Shown: positions 43,240 through 51,579, counted from the first letter of the stretch. The stretch: DNA of 64,000 bases from Streptomyces sp. STR69 (GCF_024519455.1 NZ_JALJRY010000036.1:44162-108161), one strand, 5' to 3'. The notes: generated by a model from the sequence alone, not told the origin. Made by a program: numbers and translations.

Positions 43240-43498
43240 GGCGTACCCCCTGGGAACAACCCCTGAAGCGAAAAGATCCGGCCGAGAAGATCAATGCCCA
43301 GCGAACATGGCGAAAATGCGAAGCATGCGAGGAATGCCGGGGTAAAGGCTGGTGCCCGCCCCTCACGTGGCTACCCAGTTCCCGCCCTCGGCCCTCCCGC
43401 GCGCCCCCGCACATGCATCCATGCGCCCCAGTTGCGGAATCGATGCTCCTCCCCCGCGCGCGCTACAGCCGTAACCCGAGGTGGGTGCGGGAGTTGTG

Positions 43499-44158
43499 TT
43501 GGGCGTGGAAGAGACGATCGCGGGCACCGAAGCCGCTCAGATTCCGAAGCAGCGCGGGGAATCGCTGCTGGAGACAGCCGTACGCTACGCCGAGGAGCGC
43601 CACTGGGACGTCTTCCCCGGCACCTGGCTGGAAGCCGTCGACGGGGTGCAGCGCTGCTCGTGCGAGGACCCCGCGTGCGCCGCACCCGGCGCACATCCGG
43701 CGCGTGAGGACTGGGCGACCCAGGCGACGGGCAGCGCGACGGTCGCGCGGCGGATGTGGCAGAAGCAGCCAGGGGCATCGATTCTGCTGCCGACCGGGCG
43801 GACGTTCGACGCGATTTCCGTTCCGGAGACCGCGGGGTTCCTCGCGCTGGCCCGGATGGAGCGCATGGAGTTGACGCTGGGTCCCGTCACGTTGACGCCG
43901 GCGCGGCGGATGGAGTTCTTTGTTCTGCCGGGTGCCTCGGTGAAGGTGCCGGATCTGGTGCGGAAGATCGGCTGGTCCCCCGCCACTCTTGATCTCGTGG
44001 TGCTGGGTGAGGGTGGGTATGTGGCCGCGCCGCCCACGCGGTTCGGGTCTCGGGGGGCTGTGCAGTGGGCCTGCCGACCTACCGCTGCCAACCGGTGGCT
44101 GCCGGATGCGGAGGAGTTGATCTCGCCGCTCGCCTATGCGTGTGGGCGGGATCGGTAG
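43499..44158 (+). CDS. Prim-Pol (bifunctional primase/polymerase N-terminal) domain protein
   Basis: About 219 residues if it starts at TTG 43499, five bases after GGGAG; GTG at 43481, 43496 or 43505 are alternatives. The fold is recognised by SLLETAVRYAEERHWDVFPG, the cysteine/histidine segment CSCEDPACAAPGAHP, and HPAREDW-type loops, as in PF09250 stand-alone proteins of Streptomyces. The acidic metal site expected near the third strand reads TFDAISVPETAG, with only one Asp, so polymerase activity is doubtful. It precedes the ABC exporter by 65 bases that contain a repeat. Confidence 0.7.
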   Translation: MGVEETIAGTEAAQIPKQRGESLLETAVRYAEERHWDVFPGTWLEAVDGVQRCSCEDPACAAPGAHPAREDWATQATGSATVARRMWQKQPGASILLPTGRTFDAISVPETAGFLALARMERMELTLGPVTLTPARRMEFFVLPGASVKVPDLVRKIGWSPATLDLVVLGEGGYVAAPPTRFGSRGAVQWACRPTAANRWLPDAEELISPLAYACGRDR

Positions 44159-44163
44159 ATCTT

Positions 44164-44210
44164 GCGGGTGCGGGTCCGTTGTGGCTGGGCGCGCAGTTCC
44201 CCGCGCCCCT
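44164..44210 (-). repeat. REP-like intergenic repeat, copy 3
   Basis: The reverse orientation of the same core (GCGCAGTTCCCCGCGCCCCT at the right end, preceded by GCGGGTGCGGGT and GTGGCTGG). It ends 13 bases before the ABC ATPase start, in the place where a leader would be. Confidence 0.7.
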
Positions 44211-44223
44211 AGGGTGGGCTTCC

Positions 44224-44994
44224 ATGACGTCGGCTGTGAGTGTGCGTGGGCTCTGGAAGCGGTTTGGGCAGCAGGTTGCTGTTGCCGGGATCGATCTGGA
44301 GTTGCCTGCCGGGAAGTTCATCGGGCTGGTCGGGCCCAATGGCGCCGGGAAGACCACCACCCTCTCGATGGTGACCGGGTTGCTGCGGCCCGATCAGGGG
44401 TCTGTCGAGGTGGTCGGGCACGACGTCTGGCGTGACCCCGTGGCCGTGAAGGCGCGGATCGGGGTGCTGCCCGAGGGTCTACGACTCTTCGAGCGGCTCT
44501 CGGGGCGTGAACTCCTCGGCTACAGCGGGCGGTTGCGGGGGCTGCCCGGGGCCGAGGTCGACAAGCGGGCCACGCAGTTGCTGGACGTGCTCGACCTCGC
44601 CGGTGCGCAGCACAAGCTCGTCGTCGACTACTCCACCGGTATGCGCAAGAAGATCGGGCTCGCCGCCGCTCTCCTCCACAATCCCGAAGTCCTGTTCCTG
44701 GACGAGCCGTTCGAAGGCGTCGACCCGGTCTCCGCGCAGACCATCCGGGGCGTCCTGGAGCGCTACACCGCCTCCGGCGCCACCGTCGTCTTCTCCTCCC
44801 ACGTCATGGAACTCGTCGAGTCGCTCTGCGACTGGGTGGCCGTGATGGCCGCCGGCCGCATCCGCGCCCAGGGCACCCTGGCCGAGGTCCGCGGCGAAGC
44901 GCCCACGCTCCAGCAGGCGTTCCTCGAACTCGTCGGCGCGGGCGCCCGCGACCACGGCTCCGACCTCGACTGGCTGGGCGGCGGCACCCGATGA
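44224..44994 (+). CDS. ABC transporter ATP-binding protein
   Basis: 256 residues from ATG 44224. Walker A is GPNGAGKTT (about 38-46), the signature is STGMRKK in place of LSGGQ, Walker B is VLFLDEP, and the H-loop is SSHV. The degenerate signature is common in DRA/NatA-type exporters. It overlaps the permease gene by ATGA, so the two make one exporter. The substrate is unknown. Confidence 0.85.
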   Translation: MTSAVSVRGLWKRFGQQVAVAGIDLELPAGKFIGLVGPNGAGKTTTLSMVTGLLRPDQGSVEVVGHDVWRDPVAVKARIGVLPEGLRLFERLSGRELLGYSGRLRGLPGAEVDKRATQLLDVLDLAGAQHKLVVDYSTGMRKKIGLAAALLHNPEVLFLDEPFEGVDPVSAQTIRGVLERYTASGATVVFSSHVMELVESLCDWVAVMAAGRIRAQGTLAEVRGEAPTLQQAFLELVGAGARDHGSDLDWLGGGTR

Positions 44995-46598
44995 GCGACA
45001 CCACGGCAGCCGCCTCGATCACTCCCGTCGTCGTACGCCTGAAGCTGTCGTTGTTGCGCAATGGTCTACGGCAGTCCGGGGGCCGACGGGCCGCGTATGT
45101 GGCGTCGGCGGTCGTGGCGCTGCTGTTCGCGGCGCTGCAGCTGCTCGGGCTGATCGCGTTGCGCGGGGACGCGCACGCCGACTCCGTGGTGGTCATCCTG
45201 GTGTCGGTGCTGGGGCTGGGCTGGGCGGTGATGCCGTTGTTCTTCCCGACCGGCGACGAGACCCTCGACCCGACCCGCCTGGTGATGCTGCCGCTGCGGC
45301 CCCAGCCTCTCGTACGGGCGCTGCTGGCGGCCTCGTTGGTCGGCATCGGGCCGCTGTTCACGCTGATGTTGCTGCTCGGTTCGGTGATCGCGGTCGCGCA
45401 CGGCGCAGCCGCGTACGTCACGGCGATCCTGGCGCTCCCGCTCTCCCTGCTGGTCTGCGTGGCCCTCGCGCGGGCCGTCGCCACCGCCAACATCCGCCTG
45501 CTGACCAGCCGGAAGGGCCGGGACCTGGCGGTGCTGAGCGGGCTGGTGATCGCGGTCGGCGCGCAGTTGGTCAACTTCGGTGCGCAGCGCCTCGGTTCGT
45601 CCGGGCTGTCCCAACTCGACCCGGCGGCCGAGGTGTTGCGCTGGGTGCCGCCCGCGTCGGCGGTCGGCGCGGTGGACTCGGCGAGCAAGGGGGCGTACGG
45701 CCTCGCCGTCGTCCAACTCGCCCTTTCCGCAGGCGCTTTGGCGGCGCTGCTCGCCTTCTGGTCGCGCAGCCTCACCAAGTTGATGACCTCGCCCGACGGC
45801 TCCACCCTCCAGTCCGCCGAACCGGCCGCGAAGGACAGGGCGGCCACCGGCGGCCTGGCCCGTCTCCTCCCGGCCGGCCGCACCGGCACGGTCATGGAAC
45901 GCAGCCTGCGCTATGTCTGGCGCGACCCCAAGACCAAGGCGGCGTGGGTGACTTCGCTGGCGATCGGTCTGATCGTGCCGGTGTTCAACGCGTTGCAGGG
46001 CACCGGCTCGGTCTACTTCGCGTGCTTCGCCGCCGGAATGCTCGGCGTCCAGATGTACAACCAGTTCGGGCAGGACACCTCCGCGTTCTGGATGGTCGCG
46101 ATGACGATCTCCACGACCAGGGACGCCTACGTCGAACTCCGCGCCCGCGCGCTGGCGTTGCTGGTCATCACCGTCCCGTACGCGGCGCTGGTGACCGTCC
46201 TGACGACGGCGATGCTCGGCGACTGGCACCGGCTCCCGGAGGTCCTCGGCCTCTCCTTCGCCCTTCTCGGCGCGATGCTCGCGACCGGCGCCTGGACCTC
46301 GGCCCGCTTCCCCTACTCCATCCCCCAGGGCGGCCACAAGAACGTCGCTCCCGGCCAGGCGGGCCTGGCCTGGATCTCCATCTTCGGCGGCATGATCTCG
46401 GCGGCCCTGCTCTGCTCCCCCGTCATCATCCTCACGATCTGGTCCAACGTGAGCGCGAACGGCGACGAGTGGAGCTGGCTGCTGCTGCCGGTGGGGGCGG
46501 GGTACGGGGCGGCGATCACCTACGCGGGGCTGCGGCTGGCGGCACCGGGGACGGCGAGGCGCCTACCGGAGATCCTGGCAGCGGTAAGCAAGGGGTGA
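44991..46598 (+). CDS. ABC transporter permease (large, about twelve segments)
   Basis: 535 residues, coupled to the ATPase by an ATGA overlap. Hydrophobic segments are spread over the whole length (first at about 34-57; last at about 500-520), with a central cytoplasmic region around LMTSPDGSTLQSAEPAAKDR. No periplasmic receptor is encoded, so this is an exporter. The family is that of large actinobacterial transporters seen with NatA-type ATPases. The substrate is unknown. Confidence 0.8.
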   Translation: MSDTTAAASITPVVVRLKLSLLRNGLRQSGGRRAAYVASAVVALLFAALQLLGLIALRGDAHADSVVVILVSVLGLGWAVMPLFFPTGDETLDPTRLVMLPLRPQPLVRALLAASLVGIGPLFTLMLLLGSVIAVAHGAAAYVTAILALPLSLLVCVALARAVATANIRLLTSRKGRDLAVLSGLVIAVGAQLVNFGAQRLGSSGLSQLDPAAEVLRWVPPASAVGAVDSASKGAYGLAVVQLALSAGALAALLAFWSRSLTKLMTSPDGSTLQSAEPAAKDRAATGGLARLLPAGRTGTVMERSLRYVWRDPKTKAAWVTSLAIGLIVPVFNALQGTGSVYFACFAAGMLGVQMYNQFGQDTSAFWMVAMTISTTRDAYVELRARALALLVITVPYAALVTVLTTAMLGDWHRLPEVLGLSFALLGAMLATGAWTSARFPYSIPQGGHKNVAPGQAGLAWISIFGGMISAALLCSPVIILTIWSNVSANGDEWSWLLLPVGAGYGAAITYAGLRLAAPGTARRLPEILAAVSKG

Positions 46599-46633
46599 CT
46601 TGTGGTGCTTCAGGGGCGCGGGGCCGGGCGGCC

Positions 46634-47491
46634 TCACACCAGCACCCCGTCAAGAAACGGCTCGATAGCGGCCCGCCAGGCCGACGGCTGGTCGTAGTGC
46701 ACCAGATGCCCGGCGTCGGCGACCTCCGCATACTCCCCTCGCGGCAGCACCCGCACCATCTCCTGCGCCTCCGCCCGCCCCAACTCCCCGTCCAGCCCCC
46801 GCACCACCAGCGCGGGACACTGAACCTGGGCCAGCTCCTCCCAGTGCGCGTCGTACACCCACGTCTCCCGCGACTTCAGCATCTGCTCCGGCTCGAACAC
46901 CGGCCGCCACCCGTCGGGAGACTCCTGCATGACCTCGGCGTAGAACTCCCCCCGGGACGGATTGGGCCGCTCCACCCACGGATCGTCCTCGCCGAACCAC
47001 TTGCGGACATCCGCGAGCGTGGCGAAGGGCACGGGCCAGGACTTGAACCAGTCGGACCACTCCCGCTGCGAGGCCGCGCCCAGCGCGGACGCCCGCATGT
47101 CGCAGATGATCAGCCCCCGCACCAGATCGGGCCGCTTCGCGGCGAGCTGCCACGCGGTGAGCGCGCCCATCGCGTGGCCGATGAGGACGACCGGGGCGAG
47201 CCCCAGCTGTTCCAACGCGGCCTCCGCGTCCTCGACGTAGGCCTCACGGGTGAACGCCGCCTGCGGCGGCTTGTCGCTCTGGCCGTGGCCGCGCTGGTCG
47301 AGTGCGACCGCGCGGTGCCGTTCGGAGAGCCAGCGGGCGGTGGACGCCCAGTGCGAGGCGCGGCCCATCAGGCCGTGCAGTAAGAGAACTCCGGGTGCCC
47401 GCTCGATCTCCCCCGATTTGGGCGGGTCCGCGAACTCCCATGCGGCCAGGCGTACGCCGCCTGCTCCGGTCACGTCGATGCGCCGCGCCAT
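46634..47491 (-). CDS. Alpha/beta-hydrolase-fold protein with Ala in the nucleophile elbow
   Basis: 285 residues from ATG 47491 (a GTG at 47515 is an alternative). The fold is clear: LLLHGLMGRASHWAS, LDQRGHGQSDKP, VVLIGHAMGALTAW and DAGHLVHYDQP. The elbow GHAMG (105-109) has Ala where Ser is expected; the codon is GCG, not a misread TCG in this sequence. The catalytic His is present. It may be a non-hydrolytic member (lyase, esterase-like binder) or inactive. It lies 36 bases after the end of the convergent permease gene. Confidence 0.8.
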   Translation of the reverse strand: MARRIDVTGAGGVRLAAWEFADPPKSGEIERAPGVLLLHGLMGRASHWASTARWLSERHRAVALDQRGHGQSDKPPQAAFTREAYVEDAEAALEQLGLAPVVLIGHAMGALTAWQLAAKRPDLVRGLIICDMRASALGAASQREWSDWFKSWPVPFATLADVRKWFGEDDPWVERPNPSRGEFYAEVMQESPDGWRPVFEPEQMLKSRETWVYDAHWEELAQVQCPALVVRGLDGELGRAEAQEMVRVLPRGEYAEVADAGHLVHYDQPSAWRAAIEPFLDGVLV

Positions 47492-47612
47492 TGGTCCTGG
47501 CACCCCCCTAGCCACGCTCTGCCGCTTGTGCCGTTCCTTCTTGCTGCTGTCTCTTCTCTTGCTCGTCTCTTCCTACAGGTCACGCCCCGCGCGTTTCATC
47601 ACTCACAGGTTA

Positions 47613-47628
47613 TCGAATACAGATTCGA
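47613..47628. promoter_or_regulatory. LexA-like palindrome
   Basis: TCGAATACAGATTCGA has six-base arms and a four-base centre, as in the actinobacterial SOS box TCGAAC-N4-GTTCGA, with one change per arm. It is about 120 bases before the hydrolase start at 47491. Confidence 0.3.
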
Positions 47629-47794
47629 AAATGCCGTCTCCGGCCGCAACACCCCTCGTTCGAGTGACCCCGCTCAAGGAATGATCGCCGCTGCCGAGGG
47701 GAGATCTTCAGCGGGAGGCGGACCGCTCGGGGAAACCGGTCCGCAGGGGATGACCTTGAGAGCTCGGGGCTCCGGGTCAGCACAGGGGAGGACA

Positions 47795-47822
47795 GGCCCC
47801 GGCGCCGCACGGCGCCGGGGCC
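47795..47822. terminator. Strong hairpin downstream of the DmdR-type gene
   Basis: GGCCCCGGCGCC (47795-47806) pairs perfectly with GGCGCCGGGGCC (47811-47822) around GCAC. It lies about 190 bases past the stop of the minus-strand regulator gene (48010), in its transcript direction. No clear U-tract is present. Confidence 0.55.
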
Positions 47823-48009
47823 ACCCCCACGTTTGCGGCACATCCTCCCGCCCCCTCACGGTCATATGCCTCACGCGACAGCCTGGCACGCGAAGCGTCC
47901 CCGCGCTGCGATTCAGCGCACTGAATCTTGGAATCTCCGCGACCGACGGAACGGCACAACTGCCTCTCCAGCCCCACGAGTTGACGGCCCTGCCGGGCTC
48001 AGGCCGTGG

Positions 48010-48702
48010 TCAGCGCTTGGCGACGAACACATGCGAGGCGATGCCCGAGTCCAGCTCGGCCGCCTCGCCACCGCTGCCCACCAGCACCCCGCCCGCCGAC
48101 TCCGTCACGCTCACCACCGAGCCGGGCTGCACACCCGCGCGGCGCAACGTGTACATCAGCTGCGCGTCCGTCTGGATGGGCTCGCCGATCCGGCGCACCA
48201 CGACCGTCTTGCCGTCCAGGCCCGGGTCCAGCTCGGCCAGCGACACCATGCCCTCGTCGAGGAACGGGTCCGCCCCGTCCTTCTCGCCCAGCTCCTCAAG
48301 ACCGGGGATCGGATTGCCGTACGGCGACTCCGTGGGGTGACGCAGCAGCTCAAGGACCCGCCGCTCCACAGCCTCGCTCATCACGTGCTCCCAGCGGCAG
48401 GCCTCGGCGTGCACCTGCTCCCACTCCAGGCCGATCACGTCGACGAGCAGACACTCGGCGAGCCGGTGCTTGCGCATCACACGCGTGGCCAGGCGCCGGC
48501 CCTCGTCGGTCAGCTCCAGATGGCGGTCGCTGGCGACGGCCACCAGGCCGTCGCGCTCCATGCGTGCCACCGTCTGGCTCACCGTCGGGCCGCTCTGGTC
48601 GAGCCGCTCGGCGATGCGGGCGCGCATGGGGACCACACCTTCCTCCTCCAGCTCGAGGATGGTGCGGAGATACATCTCCGTGGTGTCGATCAGTCCGGAC
48701 AT
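48010..48702 (-). CDS. dmdR1: Iron-dependent DtxR-family regulator (DmdR1-like)
   Basis: 230 residues from ATG 48702. The N-terminal winged helix (residues 1-60, QSGPTVSQTVARMERDGL), the dimer/metal domain and an SH3-like C-terminal domain are all present. All known DtxR metal ligands sit at the same residue numbers: Met10, His79, Glu83, His98, Cys102, Glu105 and His106. It represses siderophore and iron-uptake genes when bound to Fe(II). In S. coelicolor an antisense gene (adm) overlaps dmdR1; plus-strand frames here cover the same region. The gene is divergent from the SIS gene. Confidence 0.9.
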   Translation of the reverse strand: MSGLIDTTEMYLRTILELEEEGVVPMRARIAERLDQSGPTVSQTVARMERDGLVAVASDRHLELTDEGRRLATRVMRKHRLAECLLVDVIGLEWEQVHAEACRWEHVMSEAVERRVLELLRHPTESPYGNPIPGLEELGEKDGADPFLDEGMVSLAELDPGLDGKTVVVRRIGEPIQTDAQLMYTLRRAGVQPGSVVSVTESAGGVLVGSGGEAAELDSGIASHVFVAKR

Positions 48703-48886
48703 ACGTGCCCCTCGATTACCTCTGCCCGAAGCTCGGCGGCTCCGCGGCGCGTGCGCTGGCCCTGGACTCAATTCTGACGCATCGCACTGACAACCGTGCC
48801 GCGCCGTTGAAACGAGCCGGTTACGGCGGTCCGCGAAGCCCCTCTCCGCCCGCCCCACGGCGTACCCGATCGCCCTCGACGCCGTA

Positions 48887-48911
48887 TTGACATCCACTTG
48901 GTCCAGACCGC
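48887..48911 (+). promoter_or_regulatory. TTGACA and DasR-like operator in front of the SIS gene
   Basis: TTGACA (48887-48892) is followed by ACTTGGTCCAGACCGC (48896-48911). The core TGGTCCAGACCG differs from the DasR (dre) core TGGTCTAGACCA at two positions. The SIS start is at 48952. This fits control by DasR, the GlcNAc-responsive regulator. Confidence 0.55.
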
Positions 48912-48951
48912 ACGGTGATCCGCGACACAAACTCACCGAGGGGGCTCCCGC

Positions 48952-49707
48952 ATGAGCGACCGTACGCCGGCCGGCCAGTTCTTCGACGCCGCGATCACCC
49001 TGCTCCAGCGGGTCAGCGACGAAGAGGCCGACTCCGTCGGGGCGGCCGGCACGCTCCTCGCGGACACCGTGGCCGACGGCGGGCGCCTCTTCGCCTTCGG
49101 CGCCGGGCACTCCTCGCTCGCCGCGCAGGACCTCGTCTACCGCGCGGGCGGTCTCGCCCTGATGAACCTGCTCGTGGTGCCCGGAGTCCTCGGCGTCGAC
49201 GTCATGCCGGCCACGCTGGGCTCCGCCCTGGAGCGGGTCGACGGCCTCGCGGGCGTGGTCCTGGAGACGTCACCGCTGCGCTCCGGCGACGCCCTGGTGA
49301 TCATCTCGCTGTCCGGGCGCAACGCGTTGCCCGTGGAGATGGCCATGAAGGCCCGCGCCCTCGGCGTCCGCGTGATCGGCGTGACCTCGGTGGCGTACGC
49401 CTCGGAGACGACGTCACGGCACACCTCGGGGACGTATCTCAAGGACCACTGCGACGTCGTACTCGACTCGAAGATCGCGATCGGCGACGCGGAGCTCACC
49501 CACGACGCCATCCCGGCCCCCTTCGCCCCCGCCTCCACGGTCGTCACCACGGCCCTCCTCCAGGCCGTCATGGCGACGGCGGCGGCGACCCTGGCCGACC
49601 GCGGCATCGAGCCGCCGCTGCTGCGCTCCGGGAACGTGGACGGCGGCCACGAGTGGAACGGCCGGGTCTTCGAGGAGTACCGGGACCGGATCTTCTACCA
49701 GTACTGA
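48952..49707 (+). CDS. SIS-domain sugar-phosphate protein (UPF0309/NagS-like)
   Basis: 251 residues from ATG 48952 with GAGGGGG upstream. The SIS fold is shown by GGRLFAFGAGHSSLAAQDLV, ALVIISLSGRNALPVEMAMK and GVRVIGVTSVAYASE. From memory, the S. coelicolor counterpart (SCO4393) is NagS, described as acting on N-acetylglucosamine-6-phosphate and involved in aminosugar sensitivity; I cannot check this here. The DasR-like site upstream supports an aminosugar role. It ends seven bases before the end of the convergent PAS gene. Confidence 0.85.
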   Translation: MSDRTPAGQFFDAAITLLQRVSDEEADSVGAAGTLLADTVADGGRLFAFGAGHSSLAAQDLVYRAGGLALMNLLVVPGVLGVDVMPATLGSALERVDGLAGVVLETSPLRSGDALVIISLSGRNALPVEMAMKARALGVRVIGVTSVAYASETTSRHTSGTYLKDHCDVVLDSKIAIGDAELTHDAIPAPFAPASTVVTTALLQAVMATAAATLADRGIEPPLLRSGNVDGGHEWNGRVFEEYRDRIFYQY

Positions 49708-49714
49708 GGCACCC

Positions 49715-51187
49715 CTACTGCTTCTCGGCCGCCTCCCCCGCCAGGTCCAGGGCCGCCGCGATCCGTACGGCCACGTCCTCGGCGTAGATCGAGTCGGACC
49801 GTTCGAACTGGCTGCGGCCCGCCCCGCGCAGGAACGTCACCACACCCAGCGTCCGCCCCCGGCTGCGCAGTACCGCGCACAGCGCGTGCACGGCGTCCTG
49901 GGGCCACTGGCGGGCCCGGGCCCACTCCCGGGCCTGTTCGGGCGGGGCGGCGCCGATGCTGGCCCGCACGGAGCCGATGCGTTCGACGCACTGCAGGGCG
50001 GGATGCCCCTCTCCGTAGCGCACGGGCAGCCCGGCCGCGCCGCTGAGCAGGCTGGGCCCCGGCGCCCCCGTGGGCGTGGCGGCGACCCGGACGAGCCGTA
50101 CGGCCACAGCCTGGGCCCCGTCACTGTCGTTCAACGATCCACCCACGACACGGTCGACGAGGGCGTGGTCGGCGAAGCCGGCGAGGGCGAAGTCGAGGTG
50201 GACGGTGGCCGCGTCGCGCGGGTCCTCGCACTCGGCGGCGGCGCGCGCGGCCCGGTGCAGCTGCTGGGCGCGGAAGCGCAGCAGGGAGGCCTCCTGCTCG
50301 ATCTGCTTGGCCTCGGTGACGTCCTGGAAGAGCCAGCCGACGCCGAGCGGCACCGGTTCCTCGGTGAGCGGCGAGGCCAGCCGCAGGAACCCGCTCCGCC
50401 AGCAGCGCCGCAGATGCCCCTCGGGGGTCCGTACGCTCACCCAGATCTCGGCCGGCGCGGGCGGCGCGCCCTCGGCCAGCACATGCGTGAGCGCGGCCTC
50501 CAACTCCTCGACGCCCTGGGCCAGTAGTTCACCGAGGGGCCGCCCGAGGACGGAGGTGCGCCCGGTGCCGAGCGCCCGCGCGGCATGCGCGTTGACGACG
50601 GCGGGCCGCAGGTCGGCGTCGACGAGCACGACCCCCCAGGAGGCGTCCTCGAAGAGGGCCTCACTGAGGGCGATCGACCGCTCGAGGTCGATCTGGGCGT
50701 GCACTTCACTGAAGGCGCAGTAGACGCCGGCGGGCTTCCCGTCGGGCCCGCGCACGGCGGCGGACTGGGTCCGCACGAGCACCCGCCCACCGTCCTTCGT
50801 AAGGAGGGCGAACTCGTTGACCTGCCGCCCGGGCGCCTGCATGGCGGACATCAGCCGCGCCTCGACCTCCTCGGCGTCCGCGGTCCGTACGGCCCACCCG
50901 GCCAGCCCGTGCCGCCCCACGGCCTCGGCCGCGGTCCAGCCGAGGATGCGTTCCGCCTCGCGGTTCCAGTGGGTCAGCACACCGTCTGCGTCGAAGGCAC
51001 ACAGTGCCGCGTCCATCCCGTCCAGCAACGCGGCCAGCAGATCGGACCCGCCGACCGCCTCGGGACCACCGTCCCGCTCGGGCTCGTCGGGACCCAACTC
51101 GTCGGTGGTCCCACTACGCCGGGAAGCACTCACCTGGACCCCCTGCTGCAGGCTGCGTCCGCGGACACGGAGCGTCGGTTCACTCAC
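49715..51187 (-). CDS. PAS-PAS-GAF sensor protein
   Basis: 490 residues from ATG 51187. PAS 1 spans about 50-165 (LLDGMDAALCAFDADGVLTH), PAS 2 about 172-295 (ALFEDASWGVVLVDADLRPA), then a GAF domain about 315-485 (HRAARAAAECEDPRDAATVH, DAVHALCAVLRSRGRTLGVV). It ends without a phosphatase, kinase or DNA-binding domain. Many Streptomyces relatives carry PP2C or histidine-kinase output. Here the output, if any, must be a partner protein. No signal peptide or membrane helix. Confidence 0.85.
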   Translation of the reverse strand: MSEPTLRVRGRSLQQGVQVSASRRSGTTDELGPDEPERDGGPEAVGGSDLLAALLDGMDAALCAFDADGVLTHWNREAERILGWTAAEAVGRHGLAGWAVRTADAEEVEARLMSAMQAPGRQVNEFALLTKDGGRVLVRTQSAAVRGPDGKPAGVYCAFSEVHAQIDLERSIALSEALFEDASWGVVLVDADLRPAVVNAHAARALGTGRTSVLGRPLGELLAQGVEELEAALTHVLAEGAPPAPAEIWVSVRTPEGHLRRCWRSGFLRLASPLTEEPVPLGVGWLFQDVTEAKQIEQEASLLRFRAQQLHRAARAAAECEDPRDAATVHLDFALAGFADHALVDRVVGGSLNDSDGAQAVAVRLVRVAATPTGAPGPSLLSGAAGLPVRYGEGHPALQCVERIGSVRASIGAAPPEQAREWARARQWPQDAVHALCAVLRSRGRTLGVVTFLRGAGRSQFERSDSIYAEDVAVRIAAALDLAGEAAEKQ

Positions 51188-51579
51188 TCACCATCATTCA
51201 ACTCGAACGTGACGCAGCACACACCACGTTCCTAAAGATTGAGGGAATCGTTGTACGGCGCCGGTTCCGGCACCGGCGCGGTCCGCATCCGCAAAAAGCG
51301 GTTGATCGGAGGCCGACGGCTTCTTAGGGTGGCGAGTACTTCGGAAAGGAGGTGGTTCGGCAGATGTATGGATACCGGACGGAAGAGGTGACTGCGGGCT
51401 AGTGGCCCGCCGTCGTACTCGGTTCGGCGCCGGACCAGCGTGTGCGAGTCGCACGCAACCGGCCTAACCCAACGCAGTCACCCGACCCGCGAGCTCGCCG
51501 GTACGTCCGGCCGGCTCCCCCGCCGTCAGGCGGAGGGACCTGAGCTCGCGGGTCGCCTGCGTTTGCGGGCCCCTGCGGG
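51188..51579. other. 392-base region between PAS and pdxH genes
   Basis: The right two thirds hold the structured RNA candidate described for 51343-51560. The first 150 bases contain no recognised element other than possible promoter sequence for the PAS gene (start 51187, minus strand). Both flanking genes are on the minus strand, so the stretch could also be the pdxH 3' UTR with the stem at 51484-51554 as its terminator. Confidence 0.4.
51343..51560 (+). ncRNA. Candidate structured RNA with a 12-codon leader ORF
   Basis: On the plus strand, AAAGGAGGT at about 51345 precedes ATG 51364, a 12-codon frame (MYGYRTEEVTAG) ending in TAG at 51400-51402. Stems: GCGGGC (51394-51399) with GCCCGC (51405-51410); GTGCGA (51442-51447) with TCGCAC (51449-51454); GTGACTGCG (51388-51396) with CGCAGTCAC (51473-51481); GACCCGCGAGCTC (51484-51496) with GAGCTCGCGGGTC (51542-51554). 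All arms are exact. The first and third share bases, so they are alternatives, as in attenuators. No plus-strand gene follows, since pdxH converges. Confidence 0.4.

Larger units (their letters stand above)
47492..48009. other. 518-base intergenic region
   Basis: It contains the LexA-like palindrome at 47613-47628 and the strong hairpin at 47795-47822. I see no supported gene on either strand; a long plus-strand frame from 47528 is read as an artefact of composition or, at most, as a counterpart of adm (see findings). Confidence 0.4.

Noticed and set aside
43300..43400. Cys-rich stretch (CEACEECRGKGWC) similar to a DnaJ zinc finger
   Set aside because: The frame has no good start, runs into Arg/Pro-rich sequence, and lies in the gap between the XRE/TPR and Prim-Pol genes. 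Chance is more likely.
46614..46632. Partial REP-like motif between permease and hydrolase genes
   Set aside because: Only about 16 bases of the repeat core are present (AGGGGCGCGGGG), too short to list as a full copy.
47528..48340. 270-codon plus-strand frame before the dmdR1-type gene
   Set aside because: Low-complexity Pro/Ser/Arg product without domains; kept only as a possible adm-like antisense frame in the findings.
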